Positions 1-11,127 of a stretch of 64,000 bases of DNA are shown here, piece after piece; the stretch's first letter is position 1; each line of letters begins with the position of its first letter. The translations under genes were made by a program, and so were the position numbers. The stretch covers positions 145,015,986 to 145,079,985 of the forward strand of contig NC_133773.1 of assembly GCF_003597395.2 (NCBI RefSeq). The letters run 5' to 3'. This DNA is from Chelonoidis abingdonii. Its lineage: Eukaryota; Chordata; Testudines; Testudinidae. A model generated the notes under the pieces. That model saw nothing but the letters and a program-made list of their open reading frames with translations. It did no database searches and was not told where the DNA came from.

Positions 1-344
1 CCGCCCAGCAGCTCCCCCTCCCCCCTGCCGGCTCACATTACAACCTGACTACCTGTCCCTCACCTACAGACATCCCCTGCTTTCCCGTTCCCCACACAGA
101 CAGTCCCTACTCCATCACAAAAGGCATCAGAGTCGAGCAGGTGATGTCGTGTTAATGAAGCCCACAGACCACAGCCGCCTTCTCCTCTAATCAGGCCAGG
201 ACTAAATGTCCCTTGTCAAGACAGTCCAGCCAGGGTGGAGCATCCTCAGCGCCATTCCCATTGACTTCTAGCATCAAGAGGTGCTCAGCATCTTCCTGGA
301 TTGGGCCCTTGGTGAACCAATCAGGCCACCATGTAAAATGCCAC
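1..344. other. Unassigned sequence
   Basis: C-rich at the left edge. A stretch near 255-310 (cattgacttctagcatcaag, then gtgctcagcatct) resembles a common sauropsid interspersed repeat. No gene is seen. Confidence 0.4.
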
Positions 345-700
345 CAAAGTGCCTGACTTTGCTCTGCTACTATCTTGTAAGCTGGCCGTTATCTTGGACC
401 CAGCCCTTTCTCTAGATCCTCACATCCAGGCTACGTCTAAATCTTACCAATTAGTCCTGCCTACCACCTCTAAGATCCAGCCCATCCTCTCCATCCACAC
501 GGCTAAAACTGGCATCCATGCCCTCATCGTCTTGTGTCTGGAATGTCTGCTCCAGAGACCCGATCTTGCCACCACCATGAGAATCAGGGAACTTATGAGC
601 ACCAATGTCTATAGGACACCACGTTGTGCCCAGCCCATGCTGGCTCCACCAAATCACAGCAACCCTCCCGTATAGGTTGGCGACATCGCTAGCCATCAGA
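345..700 (+). repeat. L2/CR1-like LINE reverse-transcriptase C-terminal fragment
   Basis: A 108-codon open frame carries LAVILDPALSLDPHIQATSK and IQPILSIHTAKT. This is the pattern of the LINE segment after the RT catalytic core (consensus of the form LGVxLDxxLxxxPHI, then IrPyLsxxxaktliHA). It is decayed after about 540 and is not a host gene. Confidence 0.6.
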
Positions 701-718
701 CATCCTGGGGTTATCACA

Positions 719-1127
719 AAATCATAGAATCATAGAATATTTGGGTTGGAAGGGACCTCAGGAGGTATCTAGTCCAACCCCCTGCTCAAAGCAGGACCAA
801 CACCAACTAAATTATCCAGCCAGCCTGACCTTAAACACCTCTAAAGGAAGGAGATTCCACCACCTCCCTAGGTAACCCATTCCAGAGCTTCACCAGCCTC
901 CTAGTGAAATAGTGTTTCCTAATATCCAACCTAAACTTCCCCCACTACAACTTGAGACCATTGCTCCTTGTTCTGTCATCCGCTACCACTGAGAACATCT
1001 TTGGAACCCACTTTCAGGTAGCTGAAAGCAGCTATCAAATCCCCCCCATTCTTCTCTTCTGCAGACTAAATAATTCCAGTTCCCTCAGCCTCTCCTCATA
1101 AGTCATATGCTCCAGCCCCCAATGATG
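719..1127 (-). repeat. CR1 LINE 3' end, antisense
   Basis: Begins with the reverse complement of the CR1 tail (atcatagaatcatagaatat, then ggttggaagggacctcagga) and runs through the typical segment with catagtgtttcctaatatcc-like text to ctcctcataagtcatatgct. Typical of turtle and crocodilian CR1. Confidence 0.9.
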
Positions 1128-1129
1128 AC

Positions 1130-2245
1130 AACAGCTGCATGGAAACCGGGGTTTGCTGAATATCTACAAACGTAACCAACTACAAGGGGCATCAGCCTCC
1201 TCAAAGTGGCCATGAAAAGGAACATCCCCCGTGACTGCAGGAAAGCCAGCGCCCCCTTCTGGGTGGCATACAGAGAGATACTGCCAAAGGAGTAACATCA
1301 GGTAACCCTGCTGCTACAGCTGCCCATCTGGAATCACTGAACACCGATAAAAGCTATGCCAGGCCTCGATTTCACCCACTCAAGCAGGAAAGCCTGGAGG
1401 CTGCTCCGTAATCTGGGCAATGCTCACCCTGCTCAAAGCAGAGTGCCGCGTGTCCCAGCCACCGTCATCACCACCCAAACCTTCCAGAATTCCAAGGCTC
1501 AAGCAGGTCATCGTCACAAAAGGAAAGTGAAAAAAAAGCTGCATCACTCCCTGTCCGACCTCCCAACACCATCGAACCCGTCGAAGCCGTTCACTAGACA
1601 AGATGCAGACAAGGCCAAAGGGTGCACCAACCTTGGCCAGACTACAGGTGCAGCTGGCATCTTCCCAAAACTTCCCGAAAACCTAGGTCAGCTTATTGTT
1701 TGACCTGCTTCCTTACCAGTGTGCCTGCCTTTGGCCAAATGGCCAAGAAATGGGGCAACAGGCAAAAATCACCACTGTCCTGAAACCAGGGAAAGCAGCC
1801 AAGAATCAGAAAGCCTACCAGCTGATATCATTACTACGTGTAAAATATACGCCCTTGGGAAGGATGCTGCTCCAGAGACGCATCCACCTCTGAGGACTGC
1901 ACCCTGAAAGAACAAGTTGGATTTGAACTGGGGCAATGCACCTGTGATTAGGTAATCAGACCGATGAGCTACATCGGAGCCGGCTACTAACCCAGGCTCA
2001 GAACAGCAGCCGCCTTTGTGGACCTGTCCTCAGAATAAGACATGGTTTGGCAGGATGGCCTGCTTCTGAAAATGTCAAAAATGGCATGTTGCAGAACCAC
2101 ATTGTACGGGCTGCCTCCAGCTGTAAGTTTTGCAGACGTATAATGGAACAGACCAACAGACATTCATCTATTGAACAATAGGCTTCCACAAGGATCTGTC
2201 TTGGTACCATCACTCTTCAATATTTGTATCAGCAACATGTGATCA
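1130..2245 (+). repeat. Degenerate jockey/RTE-like non-LTR retrotransposon (pol)
   Basis: Successive broken frames carry non-LTR hallmarks: SSRKAWRLLRNLG (endonuclease-RT linker) at about 1385; TTVLKPGKAAKNQKAYQLIS at about 1770 (RT domain 1-2, normally ending RPISLL); AAFVDLSS...DMVW at about 2005; and LPQGSVLVPSLFNICIS at about 2185 (RT domain 5). Several frameshifts and stops separate them, so it is a dead copy. It is different from the CR1 copies around it. Confidence 0.7.
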
Positions 2246-2490
2246 ACCCACTCATGATCCTTGGTAAGTTGTTCCAATGGTTATTCACTCTCACTGTTAA
2301 AAATGCATCCCTTACTTCCGGTCTGAATTTGTCCAGCTTCAACTTCCAGCCATTGGCTCATATCAGACCTTTCTCTGCTAGACTGAAGAGCCCATTGTTA
2401 AATATTTGTTCCCCACATAGATACTTGTAGACTGTGATCAAGTCATCCCGTAACCTTTTCTGTGTTAAACCAAATAGACTGAGCTCCTTG
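2246..2490 (-). repeat. CR1-like LINE 3' fragment, antisense
   Basis: Contains gttgttccaatggttattca and cttcaacttccagccattgg, the reverse complement of a CR1-like 3' region seen again at 11270-11500 and 19408-19500. Confidence 0.8.
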
Positions 2491-2529
2491 GATGGATAGA
2501 TAGAGGGTGAGATGGAGTAGAGGCTGTCT

Positions 2530-2905
2530 GTGTGGGGGATGGGAGAGCCAGGGATGTCTTTAGATGAGGGACAGGATTTTTAAGCCTGTAACCTGAGCCA
2601 GGTAGGGAGGAGGGGGTTAGCACCTTGGCCCGGGAAGCTGGACAAAGGAACTGACCGACTGGAGGAGGGGCAGTTCAGTTTCGGTTTTGGGTTGGGTGGT
2701 GGGAATTCAGGGAATCCTATGCTGGGATCCAAGCGCCCTGAACCCCAAGAAGGACTCGACTGAGGGGTCCTGACTGTGCCAACAAGCTCTGCTGTAACCT
2801 GCATTCCTGTTGTCCAATAAACCTTCTGTTTTACTGGCTGGCTGAGAGTCACTGTGAGTCCCAGGAAGAGGGGTGCAGGACCGGACTCCCCCACGCTCCG
2901 TGACA
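2530..2905 (+). repeat. Old LTR fragment (endogenous retrovirus, solo)
   Basis: The R/U5-like stretch has an AATAAA at 2816-2821 followed by ttctgttttactggctggct, then a G-rich downstream part. This matches a reptile LTR pattern I recall. No gag, pol or env frame is adjacent, so it is a solo or truncated LTR. Boundaries are approximate. Confidence 0.5.
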
Positions 2906-2906
2906 G

Positions 2907-3350
2907 AGGTGCATGAGGATGAAGGGATAGAGAGAAGGATGGATGGATAGAGGTGCATGGGGATGAAGGGATAGAGAGAGGGATGGAGGGATGAGGATAG
3001 AGGTGCATGGGGATGAAGGGATAGAGAGATGAATGGATGGATGGATAGAGGTGCATGGGGATGAAGGGATAGAGGAATGGATGGAGGGATGGACAAGAGG
3101 TGCATGGGGATGAAGGGATAGAGAGAGGGATGGAGGGATGAGGATAGAGGTGCATGGGGATGAAGGGATAGAGAGATGAATGGATGGATGGATAGAGGTG
3201 CATGGGGATGAAGGGATAGAGGAATGGATGGAGGGATGGACAAGAGGTGCATGGGGATGAAGGGATAGAGAGAGGGATGGAGGGATGAGGATAGAGGTGC
3301 ATGGGGATGAAGGGATAGAGAGAGGGATGGAGGGATGGGGATAGAGGAGA
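2907..3350. repeat. Minisatellite, 49-bp units in a 147-bp higher-order repeat
   Basis: The anchor aggtgcatgggg recurs at 2907, 2951, 3001, 3049, 3098, 3148, 3196, 3245 and 3295. Spacings are 44, then 50-48-49 repeated twice, then 50. Three unit types (agggatggagggatgag; gatgaatggatggatgga; gaatggatggagggatgg) therefore alternate with a period of 147. Because 147 is divisible by three, all three minus frames stay open (up to 377 codons). These are not genes. Confidence 0.95.
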
Positions 3351-3879
3351 ATGGGAATGGATGGATACTTTGGATCCTCAGCCTTTTTATCCCTCCCTCG
3401 ATTTCCAGCATACCCATCTCCGTGCTGCCCAGGCCCCACTGGATGTGTTGGGAGCCTCTTATCACCGGCCGATCTCTCCCCACAGCAGTCTGAGCAGGGA
3501 GCAGCACCCAGCGGATCCTTCAAAAGGAGAAGGAAAAGGGCTGAACAGGGAGCTGTGAGCCCCCACCGCCCGCCGCTGGCCTCCTGCACACAGGGGCTGC
3601 GGGGAGGCCCTGGCGTGAGCCAAGCTCGGAGTTTAGCTTTCAGTCCCTGCGGAGGGCTAGCCCTGCCTCCTCCCCTCTCACATCTGCAGCTGGGATTGCA
3701 ATTTGAAACACTGCCTGGGCTGGGCCAGGGCTCGGGGGTGGGAGGAAAGTACTTTGGGAAGCTAGAGGAAAGGCAGGAGTGCAGCTGGGGTGGGCTGTCG
3801 GAGAACACACCGAGGCCAGGAGCAGCCCTGCTTGGCATGACCGTCTGCTGGGAGAAAGGGGGGATCAGGAGACCAAGAG

Positions 3880-4029
3880 GAAAATCCTTGGGTGGGGGCT
3901 GAGGGCAGCTCGGAGGGTCTCTGGGCTGACAGGGAACAAGCTGAGCATGGAGGAGCTGCACAGCTGGAGCTAAAGGCATCATCGGCTCAGACAGGCGGGA
4001 TCACAGCTTCTCTGTGCCGCACCTCAGAG
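3880..4029 (+). other. Candidate untranslated 5' exon of HSPA12B ending in a strong donor
   Basis: The junction gag|gtgagtg at 4029/4030 is a near-perfect match to U1 and lies in the longest stretch near the left end (about 3400-4220) where I recognise no repeat. The sequence ends in tctgtgccgcacctcagag. The exon's 5' limit cannot be set by eye. HSPA12B in mammals has an untranslated first exon, so an exon here would fit, but an 18-kb first intron and this link are inference. Confidence 0.2.
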
Positions 4030-4227
4030 GTGAGTGTACGCTGGGCCCTTTGGGAGACCCTGGGCTGGGGAGTGATGCTGCTGGGGCGACCTGGGACAGG
4101 GCTACTGGCAGTCCCCTGAGCTGGAGCTGGGAAGGGGCTTGGTTGCCCGCCAGCGTGAAATGTGCATTAGACGCTGGGGAGCACTGGAGAGGGGGGCAGA
4201 GGGTGGTCTGTAATGTGGGGAAGGGAG

Positions 4228-4345
4228 TGTGCTCGAATGGGCTGTAACTCAGGATTCCTGGCTTCTACTGCTAGCCGTGGGAGGGAATGTGGAGCGAGCC
4301 CAGAGTGGGAGTCAGGACTTGCGGGTTCAACTCCCACCTCTGGCA
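4228..4345 (+). repeat. tRNA-derived SINE-like double unit
   Basis: Two partial copies of a sequence resembling gggagtcaggactcctgggttc (here gtgggagtcaggacttgcgg, then gttcaactcccacctctggc). The gggttcaactccc part is B-box-like. It resembles a reptile repeat that I recall. Confidence 0.5.
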
Positions 4346-6660
4346 GGGAGAGTGGCCTGCAAACAAGGAATCTGCATTTCTGGGGTTTAGCCCTGGCTCT
4401 GCTGGCCTGGGCCGTAGCGATATGGGAACCCCGCGGATTACCTGCCCCCGCGAAGCGTGTTGGGTTCTGCCGATGCCAAGCACCGTATGCAGCCAGCCCT
4501 AAGTATTGTGAATTGTTTGTGCCGGGAGGCCTGCAGTCTATTCCCACTCCGCCTCAGGGTGGACTGCCATCCTGCTCACTTGTCTCTGCTGGATAAAGTC
4601 ATTGCTAGCAGGAAAGCGACATGTTTTCCAACAAATGGCCAGTGAAAACCCCTGTTCCCTGGTTCATTTCATATCATGGATTTGAGGCTTTTCTGTCCCA
4701 GCAGGGCCATAGACATTCTTGCTGATTGGGACTTCAGACAGGCAAACTTTACAGCTGCATCCGAACTTCTGTAGGCCCCAAGGAGCTTCTCCACAAGGAA
4801 TACTTTGTAATTCCATAGTGTTGGGTCTGAGAGCGACGATCATGCACTGATTAACTGCACCTTACGATGCCTCCCCTGCCAGGGAGATGGCTTTTAATTC
4901 CTCGCTTTATATGGGAGCTGCCCTCACTCTTCTGCCCCACCCAGCTCTGACTTCCCTGAGCTGTAGCTAATTTATTTCCCTCGCTGGTTTTCATGGAAGC
5001 AGAAATACTATAAAGCTCTAAGAAACGTTGCTTCTTAACTATTTGCAACTTGATCCAAAGCAGTAAGTGCTGGGGCGGGGCAGGGATGATCTTCTGAGGA
5101 TCCCCTTTATCTGAGATTTCCAGAGCCGAGGGGCTGGGCTCATTCAGGGAAGGGGATGTCTTCCCTGCAGAGTTATCACATCCCAGGTTCACCGCACGGC
5201 AAAGCCGACCCGAGTGACCGTGCCCTCCCTGGTTCTGTGCACCCCTGTGTGTCGATAGGACTTCTGGGGGTGTATCCCCCGGTGCTTCATTCTGGGGGGA
5301 GCCGAGCCACTCCGTGAGACCTGGGGGAGAACGTGTCTGTTTGTGGGCACACGTGTGTCTGTGTGTGCGCCAGGCCGGGCAGGTGCATCTAGGAGGTGCT
5401 GTGACTTGGCGGAGGGTGGTACAGGTGCGGGCTGTGTGGAGGTAATCGTGGGTGAGGTAGGCGCGTGCATGTCGGTGGGTGTGCGAGTGGGTGCAGATAG
5501 ATGGTGGGTGCGTGGTGAAGAGTGTACACGGAGGTGTCTGTGTGTAGCTGATTGTGCAGGAGGGGACAGCGTGCTTGTGCATAGGTGTGATGGGGGTTTC
5601 GTGTGTGTGTTCACAGATGCATGTTGTATGGCACACAAGGGAACCCACCCCAGTAAGGGGCTCGGTAGAGGATGGAAAGAAAACCCTCATTTACCCCCAG
5701 ACAGCCCTTGAGACAACACCTCACTCTTCCCCTTGTGAGGCTCCTGGCACGAGCCCCCCTTGACGCTGGGTGCACGAGGGCCAGCTGTACTTACTGGCAG
5801 AGCTAGTGGTAGCTACGTGGACCCAGGAACAGGCCACGCTTCCATCCAAAGCTGCTGGAAAGTGGGAGCGGCTCCTCGTTCGTTGCAGTCTCTCCCTCTG
5901 GTCCCTGACCCCACAGCCTCCTCGGGCTCTGCTCCAGTAAGCAAGTCACCCTCTGCCAGAGACACAAACCAAGCCCTGGCTGGAGGGAGGGTAGTAGATT
6001 CAGGAGCGACCATGCTGAGTCCAAAGACACCACGTACTTCCTGGCCTAGGGCCAGGATGTGGTGCTCTACCCTCCTGTGGGTACTCACAGCGCGGTAACA
6101 ACCACAATGGGTTACAGGCTGCGACCGCTACCTTGCAAGGCCCGGCTTCCCGGGCTGCTTTTGCTCCCAGGGAACCTGAGTTTGCGGGTCTCCTCCGAAG
6201 CTTAGCCACGGGGCACTCTCTGCCCAGGAGGAATTTGATGGTGGGAGAGAGGGGAGGGCCATGGGGCCCAGGGAGATGTGTGGGAGCCCAGGACTGGAGT
6301 TGGTGCTGCACGGTCCATGCTGAGGTGCATTCACTGAGCTGTAGCAAAGGGGAGCAGGGTTGGAGTCGCAGGGGTTGCGGGAGGTCTGGACTGAGGTACC
6401 CCAGCAAAGCGGGGCGGGGCAGGCCATGAGATTGTTATTGGACACGAGAGGCCAGGACCTTGGCTTTAGCTCTCATCTCCCAGTGCCTTGCTAGGATGTT
6501 GTGTCTGCTACTGCCTCAGGGGAAAGCACTTGCCCTGATGAAAACTCAGCATCACTTCTTGCAACACCCTTGCGGCCAGGTGCAAACTAGCCCTGACCCT
6601 GCGGGTGTATTTCATGAGATCCAAGAGGATCACAGCCCATGTAGTCTGTCTGTGGTTTAG
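4346..6660. other. Upstream/intron sequence, no gene recognised
   Basis: No exon or known repeat identified apart from the TG-rich tract listed separately. Overlapping ORFs on both strands lack family features. Confidence 0.4.
5335..5620 (+). repeat. Degenerate TG-rich tract
   Basis: Interrupted TG/GTG runs (gtgtgtctgtgtgtgcgcc and similar) over about 280 bases. Alternating purine-pyrimidine content; low complexity. Confidence 0.7.
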
Positions 6661-6672
6661 AGACCTTCCTTC

Positions 6673-7197
6673 CAGGGGTGGCTCTATGTATTTTGCTGCC
6701 CCAAGCACAGCAGCCAGGCGGCTTTCAGCAGCATGCCTGCGGAAGGTCCACTGGTAACGCAGATTCGGCGGCACACCTGCGGGAGGTCTGCCGGTAACAC
6801 AGATTCGGCGGCATGCCTGCGGGAGGTCCGCCGGTAACGTGGATTCGGAAGCACGCCTGCGGGAGGTCCGCCGGTAACGTGGATTCGGAAGCACGCCTGC
6901 GGGAGGTCCACTGGTAACATGGATTCGGCAGCACGCCTGCGGGAGGTTCGCCAGTAACGCGGATTCGGCGGCTTGCCTGCGGGAGGTCCACTGGTAACAC
7001 GGATTCTGCGGCATGCCTGCGAGAGGTCCACCAGTCTCGCACCTTCAGCATACCCGCCACCAAATTGCTGCTGAAGCCACGGGACTGGCGGACCTCCCGC
7101 AGGCATGCTGCTGAAAGCAGCCTGACTGCCGCCCTCACAGCGACTGGCAGGTCGCCCTCCATGGCTTGCCGCCCCAGGCACGTGCTTGGAACCCCTG
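6673..7197. mobile_element. hAT-like non-autonomous element with 8-bp target duplication
   Basis: Starts CAGGGGTGGC and ends ACCCCTG, flanked by cttccttc (6665-6672) and cctccttc (7198-7205), 7 of 8 identical. The left arm (about 6718-6752, gcggctttcagcagcatgcc) is inverted at about 7090-7120 (ggcatgctgctgaaagc). The interior is occupied by the 40-bp minisatellite. No transposase frame. Confidence 0.8.
6731..7036. repeat. 40-bp minisatellite, about 7.5 copies, inside the hAT-like element
   Basis: The block gcctgcgggaggtcc recurs with an exact 40-base step (cctgc blocks ending 6740, 6780, 6820, 6860, 6900, 6940, 6980, 7020). Units differ by a few substitutions and have no length change. Confidence 0.95.
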
Positions 7198-7205
7198 CCT
7201 CCTTC

Positions 7206-10200
7206 AGATGGCCCACCTGGCACGACTGCTGTCTAGCAGCACCAACTCTCACCATGTTCCTGCACCCAGCTCGAGAAATAAAGGGGAAGGAAGAAAGGGG
7301 ATTTTAAATCCCCTTAGAGCAGCCCTGTGGCAGGGGATGCAGTCTGAAGCAGGTGGATCCTTATGGCCTAGGAAGCAGAAAATATCCAGCGTGAGGAGAA
7401 CTATGTCCCACCGTCGCTGGGAGGCTGGGAGCAGGGCCATCATGCCAGTTCTGCACTTGCCGGGGAGCTCTTCCCAGAAGCCAGTTTCTCTCCCTTTGCG
7501 GCTCCTGCCAGAGCTGTGTGAAGAGACCTCAGGATACTGACAGTCATTCCCACTGGAGTTAACTGATCACTTCCCTGCCTATGCTAGGCCTCTGCCCCAG
7601 CGGCGTGGGAGAGCTCCTCGCCTCGCTAGCCCGTCCTGTCACACTACAACGCACAGGAGTAAATACAAAGTGTTTCCTTACCATCCAAATTAAAAGCTTC
7701 ACGTTGGCGGAAAAAAATGCAGGAGAAAGAAATCAGCAGAAGTTGGGAACCTAGTGAAAATAGCACCCTTAGCTCCCGGGCTTGCACCCTGAGCAACCCC
7801 TGCTGGCCGATCCCGAAGCAGCAGCAGCAGCGAGCTCCAGAAAGAACTGCTTCACGCTCAGCCAATGGGAGAACGTTAGTGGCCAGCAGCAGTGTGAGGA
7901 GGGTGGGCTCAGAGGACTTCTCCAGGACCCCTCTAAAATGTATCGCTGTCCTGATCTTCTCTGTGCTTGTCCCTTCTGCATGGGGGGATTGTGGGTGTGG
8001 CTAATGCCAAGAGAAGCTATCGTTTTGACACCTCCCGCCAGCACGGTATGTTTTAGACAAGCTTTCTCCAGCCTGTCACCTTGCATGCTCTCCATGGACG
8101 TGTGATGCCGGGGTTGCCAGAACAAACATCCATCGATAATTCGTGATAAACTGCAGCAAGAGTATTGCTACTTGCCAAGTCTGGACGAGCCATATCTTCC
8201 CAGAGGAACTTCACACTGAGCTTTCAGGATGCAATTCACAGGCCGGCCTGTTGGAAAGGAGCTAATCAGCTCCTGGGAAACAATCTTTTCACCAGAGCAG
8301 CCTGCAGTTTGCAGCCCAGCTTTCTCTAAGCATCAGCCTCCAGCCTACTGAGAATCCTCCTGCAAGCCTGCAACAGACACCCCCTCTTTTACTGCCAGTG
8401 TTTTATTCCTGGTGGCAGATTTAGATCCCTGGGTCACATGGGGCTCACTCCTTCTCCTCCTGTTGCATCGACTGTTTTATTTACAAGGCAGCAGGGGCTG
8501 CCAGAAGGGAAACGCATCTGTTTAGGGAATGGCTTGGTATCTGCCATTTTTAGCACAAGCTTTTTTTCTCATGGGGCTGCTGGGACTTGGAAATTGGCTG
8601 CCTGACTATCAGTGTGTGGGTGGGTTTGACTTTGGACAAGGCCTCTTCCCAGATTAGTTAATCCCGGTTCTTAGGCCCAGGACCAGGGTTTCAGGAGCAT
8701 GCATACGTGCCAGTCTGAAGGCCCAGTAGCCCCTGAGACATCCAGCATGATTTGTTCTAATCTGCAGAGCCTCAAGCCTGGATGTTAGCCAGGAAAATGA
8801 AGGAATTCAGCTGATCGATATTTTTTGTGCAAAATATTCTTTGCATGAAAAATACCTTTTTTCCAAAACCTGAAAACTGAGTTTTTGGCCAACAAATGTT
8901 TGATTTTTTTTCTGACAAAAATGTGAAAACTTTTAAAGAGAAAACGTGCAAATTTGTGCCCAAAACCTGACAGTCAAAATCTTTTCAGGCCAAACACTTT
9001 TCCATTTCCCTCTCTAGCTCCACTCAGGAGTCCAGTGTACCTTGTCCCAGGGAGACCTGCCGCTTTAAGAGATTCTGGGTCTAGCCCCTCCTGTGACTCC
9101 TTCAGCTTCTCTCCCCAGGCAGCACAGTCACATGATAGGCAGGTCATGTGGCCAGATCAGGCCTGGAGCGTACATAAGAGGGAAACATCTAAAAAGGCCA
9201 GGAGGAGAGAGAGCAGGCGGCCTGTAGGGGGAACGCAGGCTGGCAGGACGGCTGTGGGCTCCGTGAACCGGGACTGGAACTGGCTGTTGAGGGAAGCTGG
9301 CCTCAGCTGAGCACTGGTGCTCCAGGACGGCCCCCTGCTACGCTCCTCATCCTCATCCGTTCCTCCCGGGAGAATCTCTTCTTTGTCCGTGGCCGGCACT
9401 TTGCAACCGCTGAATAGAGGTGGCCCGCCAGGAACCCAGCCCAGGCGTCACGGGAGTTTGCTGGGATGGGGCTCGACTGCTGGACAGATCGCCAGCCCGT
9501 CGGGATGGTCTCAAAGCGAACCCCCTGGTCTGAACAGCTCAGGGCTGTCAGAAATCCTGACCTGGCTCCAGAGTGAACGTTCACAGACGTCCCCTGGGTG
9601 AAGGGGGTGACAAACGGCAACTGGAGGGAGGTGGTAGGAAGAGCGCAGCTGCAGCAAGGGGTCCTGAGCAGCCATGGGGCCCAGGTCTGAGCTGGAAATG
9701 GAGGGTGAGAGGTTAGCAAGGCAGAAAAAGTGCCAGGCCAGGAGCTCAGGCAAGATCCACACAGCTGCAGCAGCCTGCCCAGGAGACACAGTGCAGCAGA
9801 GCCACCCATCCCCACCGTAGTGGTCAAGCCAGAATCCCCCACAGCCAGCCAATCAGTAGAGAAAAAAACGTTAATCGTTTTTAAAGTGCCGGCCAATCAG
9901 AGTGGAGTTAAAAAAAAAAAAAGCAAGCACAGTGGTACGGTGCCCCCTGGTGGTTGGAACCCAGGGTGATTACTCTCCTCATCAGCCCTAGGCCATGGGT
10001 GGGGTGGGGAGGAAGAAGGTAGGAGCAGGGTTTGGGTCTGCAGAACAGGTTGTAGCAGGGCATAAGCACTGCTGTAGCCTTCTCTAGACTAGGAGAGTTG
10101 CACCTGTGTTGCCAAAGGGACCGAGTCAAACCTGTGTGAAGCTCCACGGCGAGCGCCCGTGAAGCAGCGTCACCCTGAGATCACTCTGACTAGCGCTCAT

Positions 10201-10375
10201 CTTGTTGTAGTCAAACCAGTGCAACTTTTCTAAGTGTCTGTGCTTCAGAAACACATGCCCCAACACGCTCCTAGATTGGTCCAGATGCCAAGCCAAACCC
10301 AGAAGGTCCTGAGCTTTCCCATCTGATCACTAGAGGTTCTCTGCCCCTGTGGTGACTGGCTCATCACTAGTCAGT
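7206..10375. other. No gene recognised; mixed unique and low-complexity sequence
   Basis: An AT-rich, T/A-run stretch at 8815-9000 looks repeat-derived. A G/A-rich stretch around 9170-9230 and an A-run at 9909-9922 are visible. No exon with family support was found. A CTCF-like site is listed separately. Confidence 0.4.
9940..9957 (-). promoter_or_regulatory. CTCF-like motif
   Basis: The reverse complement reads CCACCAGGGGGCAC, close to the vertebrate CTCF core. Single site, sequence match only. Confidence 0.35.
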
Positions 10376-10384
10376 GCGATTGTA

Positions 10385-10500
10385 ACAACCCTCATCCTCA
10401 GGTAGGACTTGAATGCAGGACTTTCAGCACCAAAGCACAAACCACATCCAGCTGAGCTAAAGGAGGAACTCCATTAGCTAGCAGTGGTAGTAGTCTGTTG
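10385..10500 (-). repeat. tRNA-derived SINE, antisense
   Basis: Reads as the reverse complement of a tRNA-like head (agctgagctaaaggaggaac, with caggacttgaatgcaggac on the other side). Related text recurs near 32660, 32880 and 37860. Confidence 0.5.
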
Positions 10501-10734
10501 TCCTCTTTGTGGAATAGCCGCTAGCGGGAGATGCAGTAAACACTTCTCAGGAGCATGATGCACACAGGACACAATGCTTACCTCTGTGTTCTTCTGAATT
10601 TTCAGCCAGGAAGGTATGTGAAGATGTCGACCTTCCTAGATCCTGGGATGCACACTCTCCAGATAGGTAAGACTTATTCATGGGTTGGATACTTTGGTAC
10701 TCAGACGGGCAGGGCCATGTAAGTACCTAGGCTG

Positions 10735-11125
10735 GGTACCATCTGTCTTGGAAGGTTTAGATACATCAAATCCTGCATCTTGGCAGTGGGTTAGACTAGA
10801 TGACCTTGATGGTCCCATCTAACACTCTGATTGTAGGTTTCTAGGTAGTTCGATATGGTAGAGACAAGCATTAGTGGATTATAGCTGGCATGCTCTTAAT
10901 TAGAGGAATTATTGGATGTGGTCCATGGAAAGAAACCTGGAGCAATGGGACAAAATTAAGAAAAGGAAAATTTAGGCTTAACATAAGGAAAACCCTCCTG
11001 ACAGCGAGTTGTTCTGCTGGGCTGTGGAATCGTCACCCACAGGAAGGGGTGGATGCTTCAGAGCTCAAGGCTCTTCCCACAAGCCTGGTCAGAGCACTGA
11101 AATATGCTGTGATCTAGTAGTTCTT
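10735..11125 (+). repeat. CR1-like LINE 3' fragments, sense
   Basis: gttagactagatgaccttga (CR1 tail text) is followed by cttaacataaggaaaaccct, the region upstream of CR1 3' ends. Two rearranged pieces. Confidence 0.75.
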
Positions 11126-11127
11126 TG

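Noticed and set aside
2580..3982. Minus-strand ORFs of 240, 266 and 377 codons with Pro/His/Ser repeats
   Set aside because: All three frames are open across the 147-bp higher-order minisatellite. This is a periodicity artefact.
4073..4120. ATG CTG CTG ... reading to LLAVP and a stop, resembling the HSPA12B N-terminus
   Set aside because: The frame stops at once after the similarity and no donor follows in the needed phase 1.
6739..7036. CRISPR-like regular repeats
   Set aside because: Units are contiguous with no unique spacers, and the context is a vertebrate nuclear genome.
6508..7255. Minus-strand ORFs of 168-179 codons with a 40-base periodic pattern
   Set aside because: A 40-base unit shifts frame each step; the ORFs are by-products of the minisatellite in a transposon.
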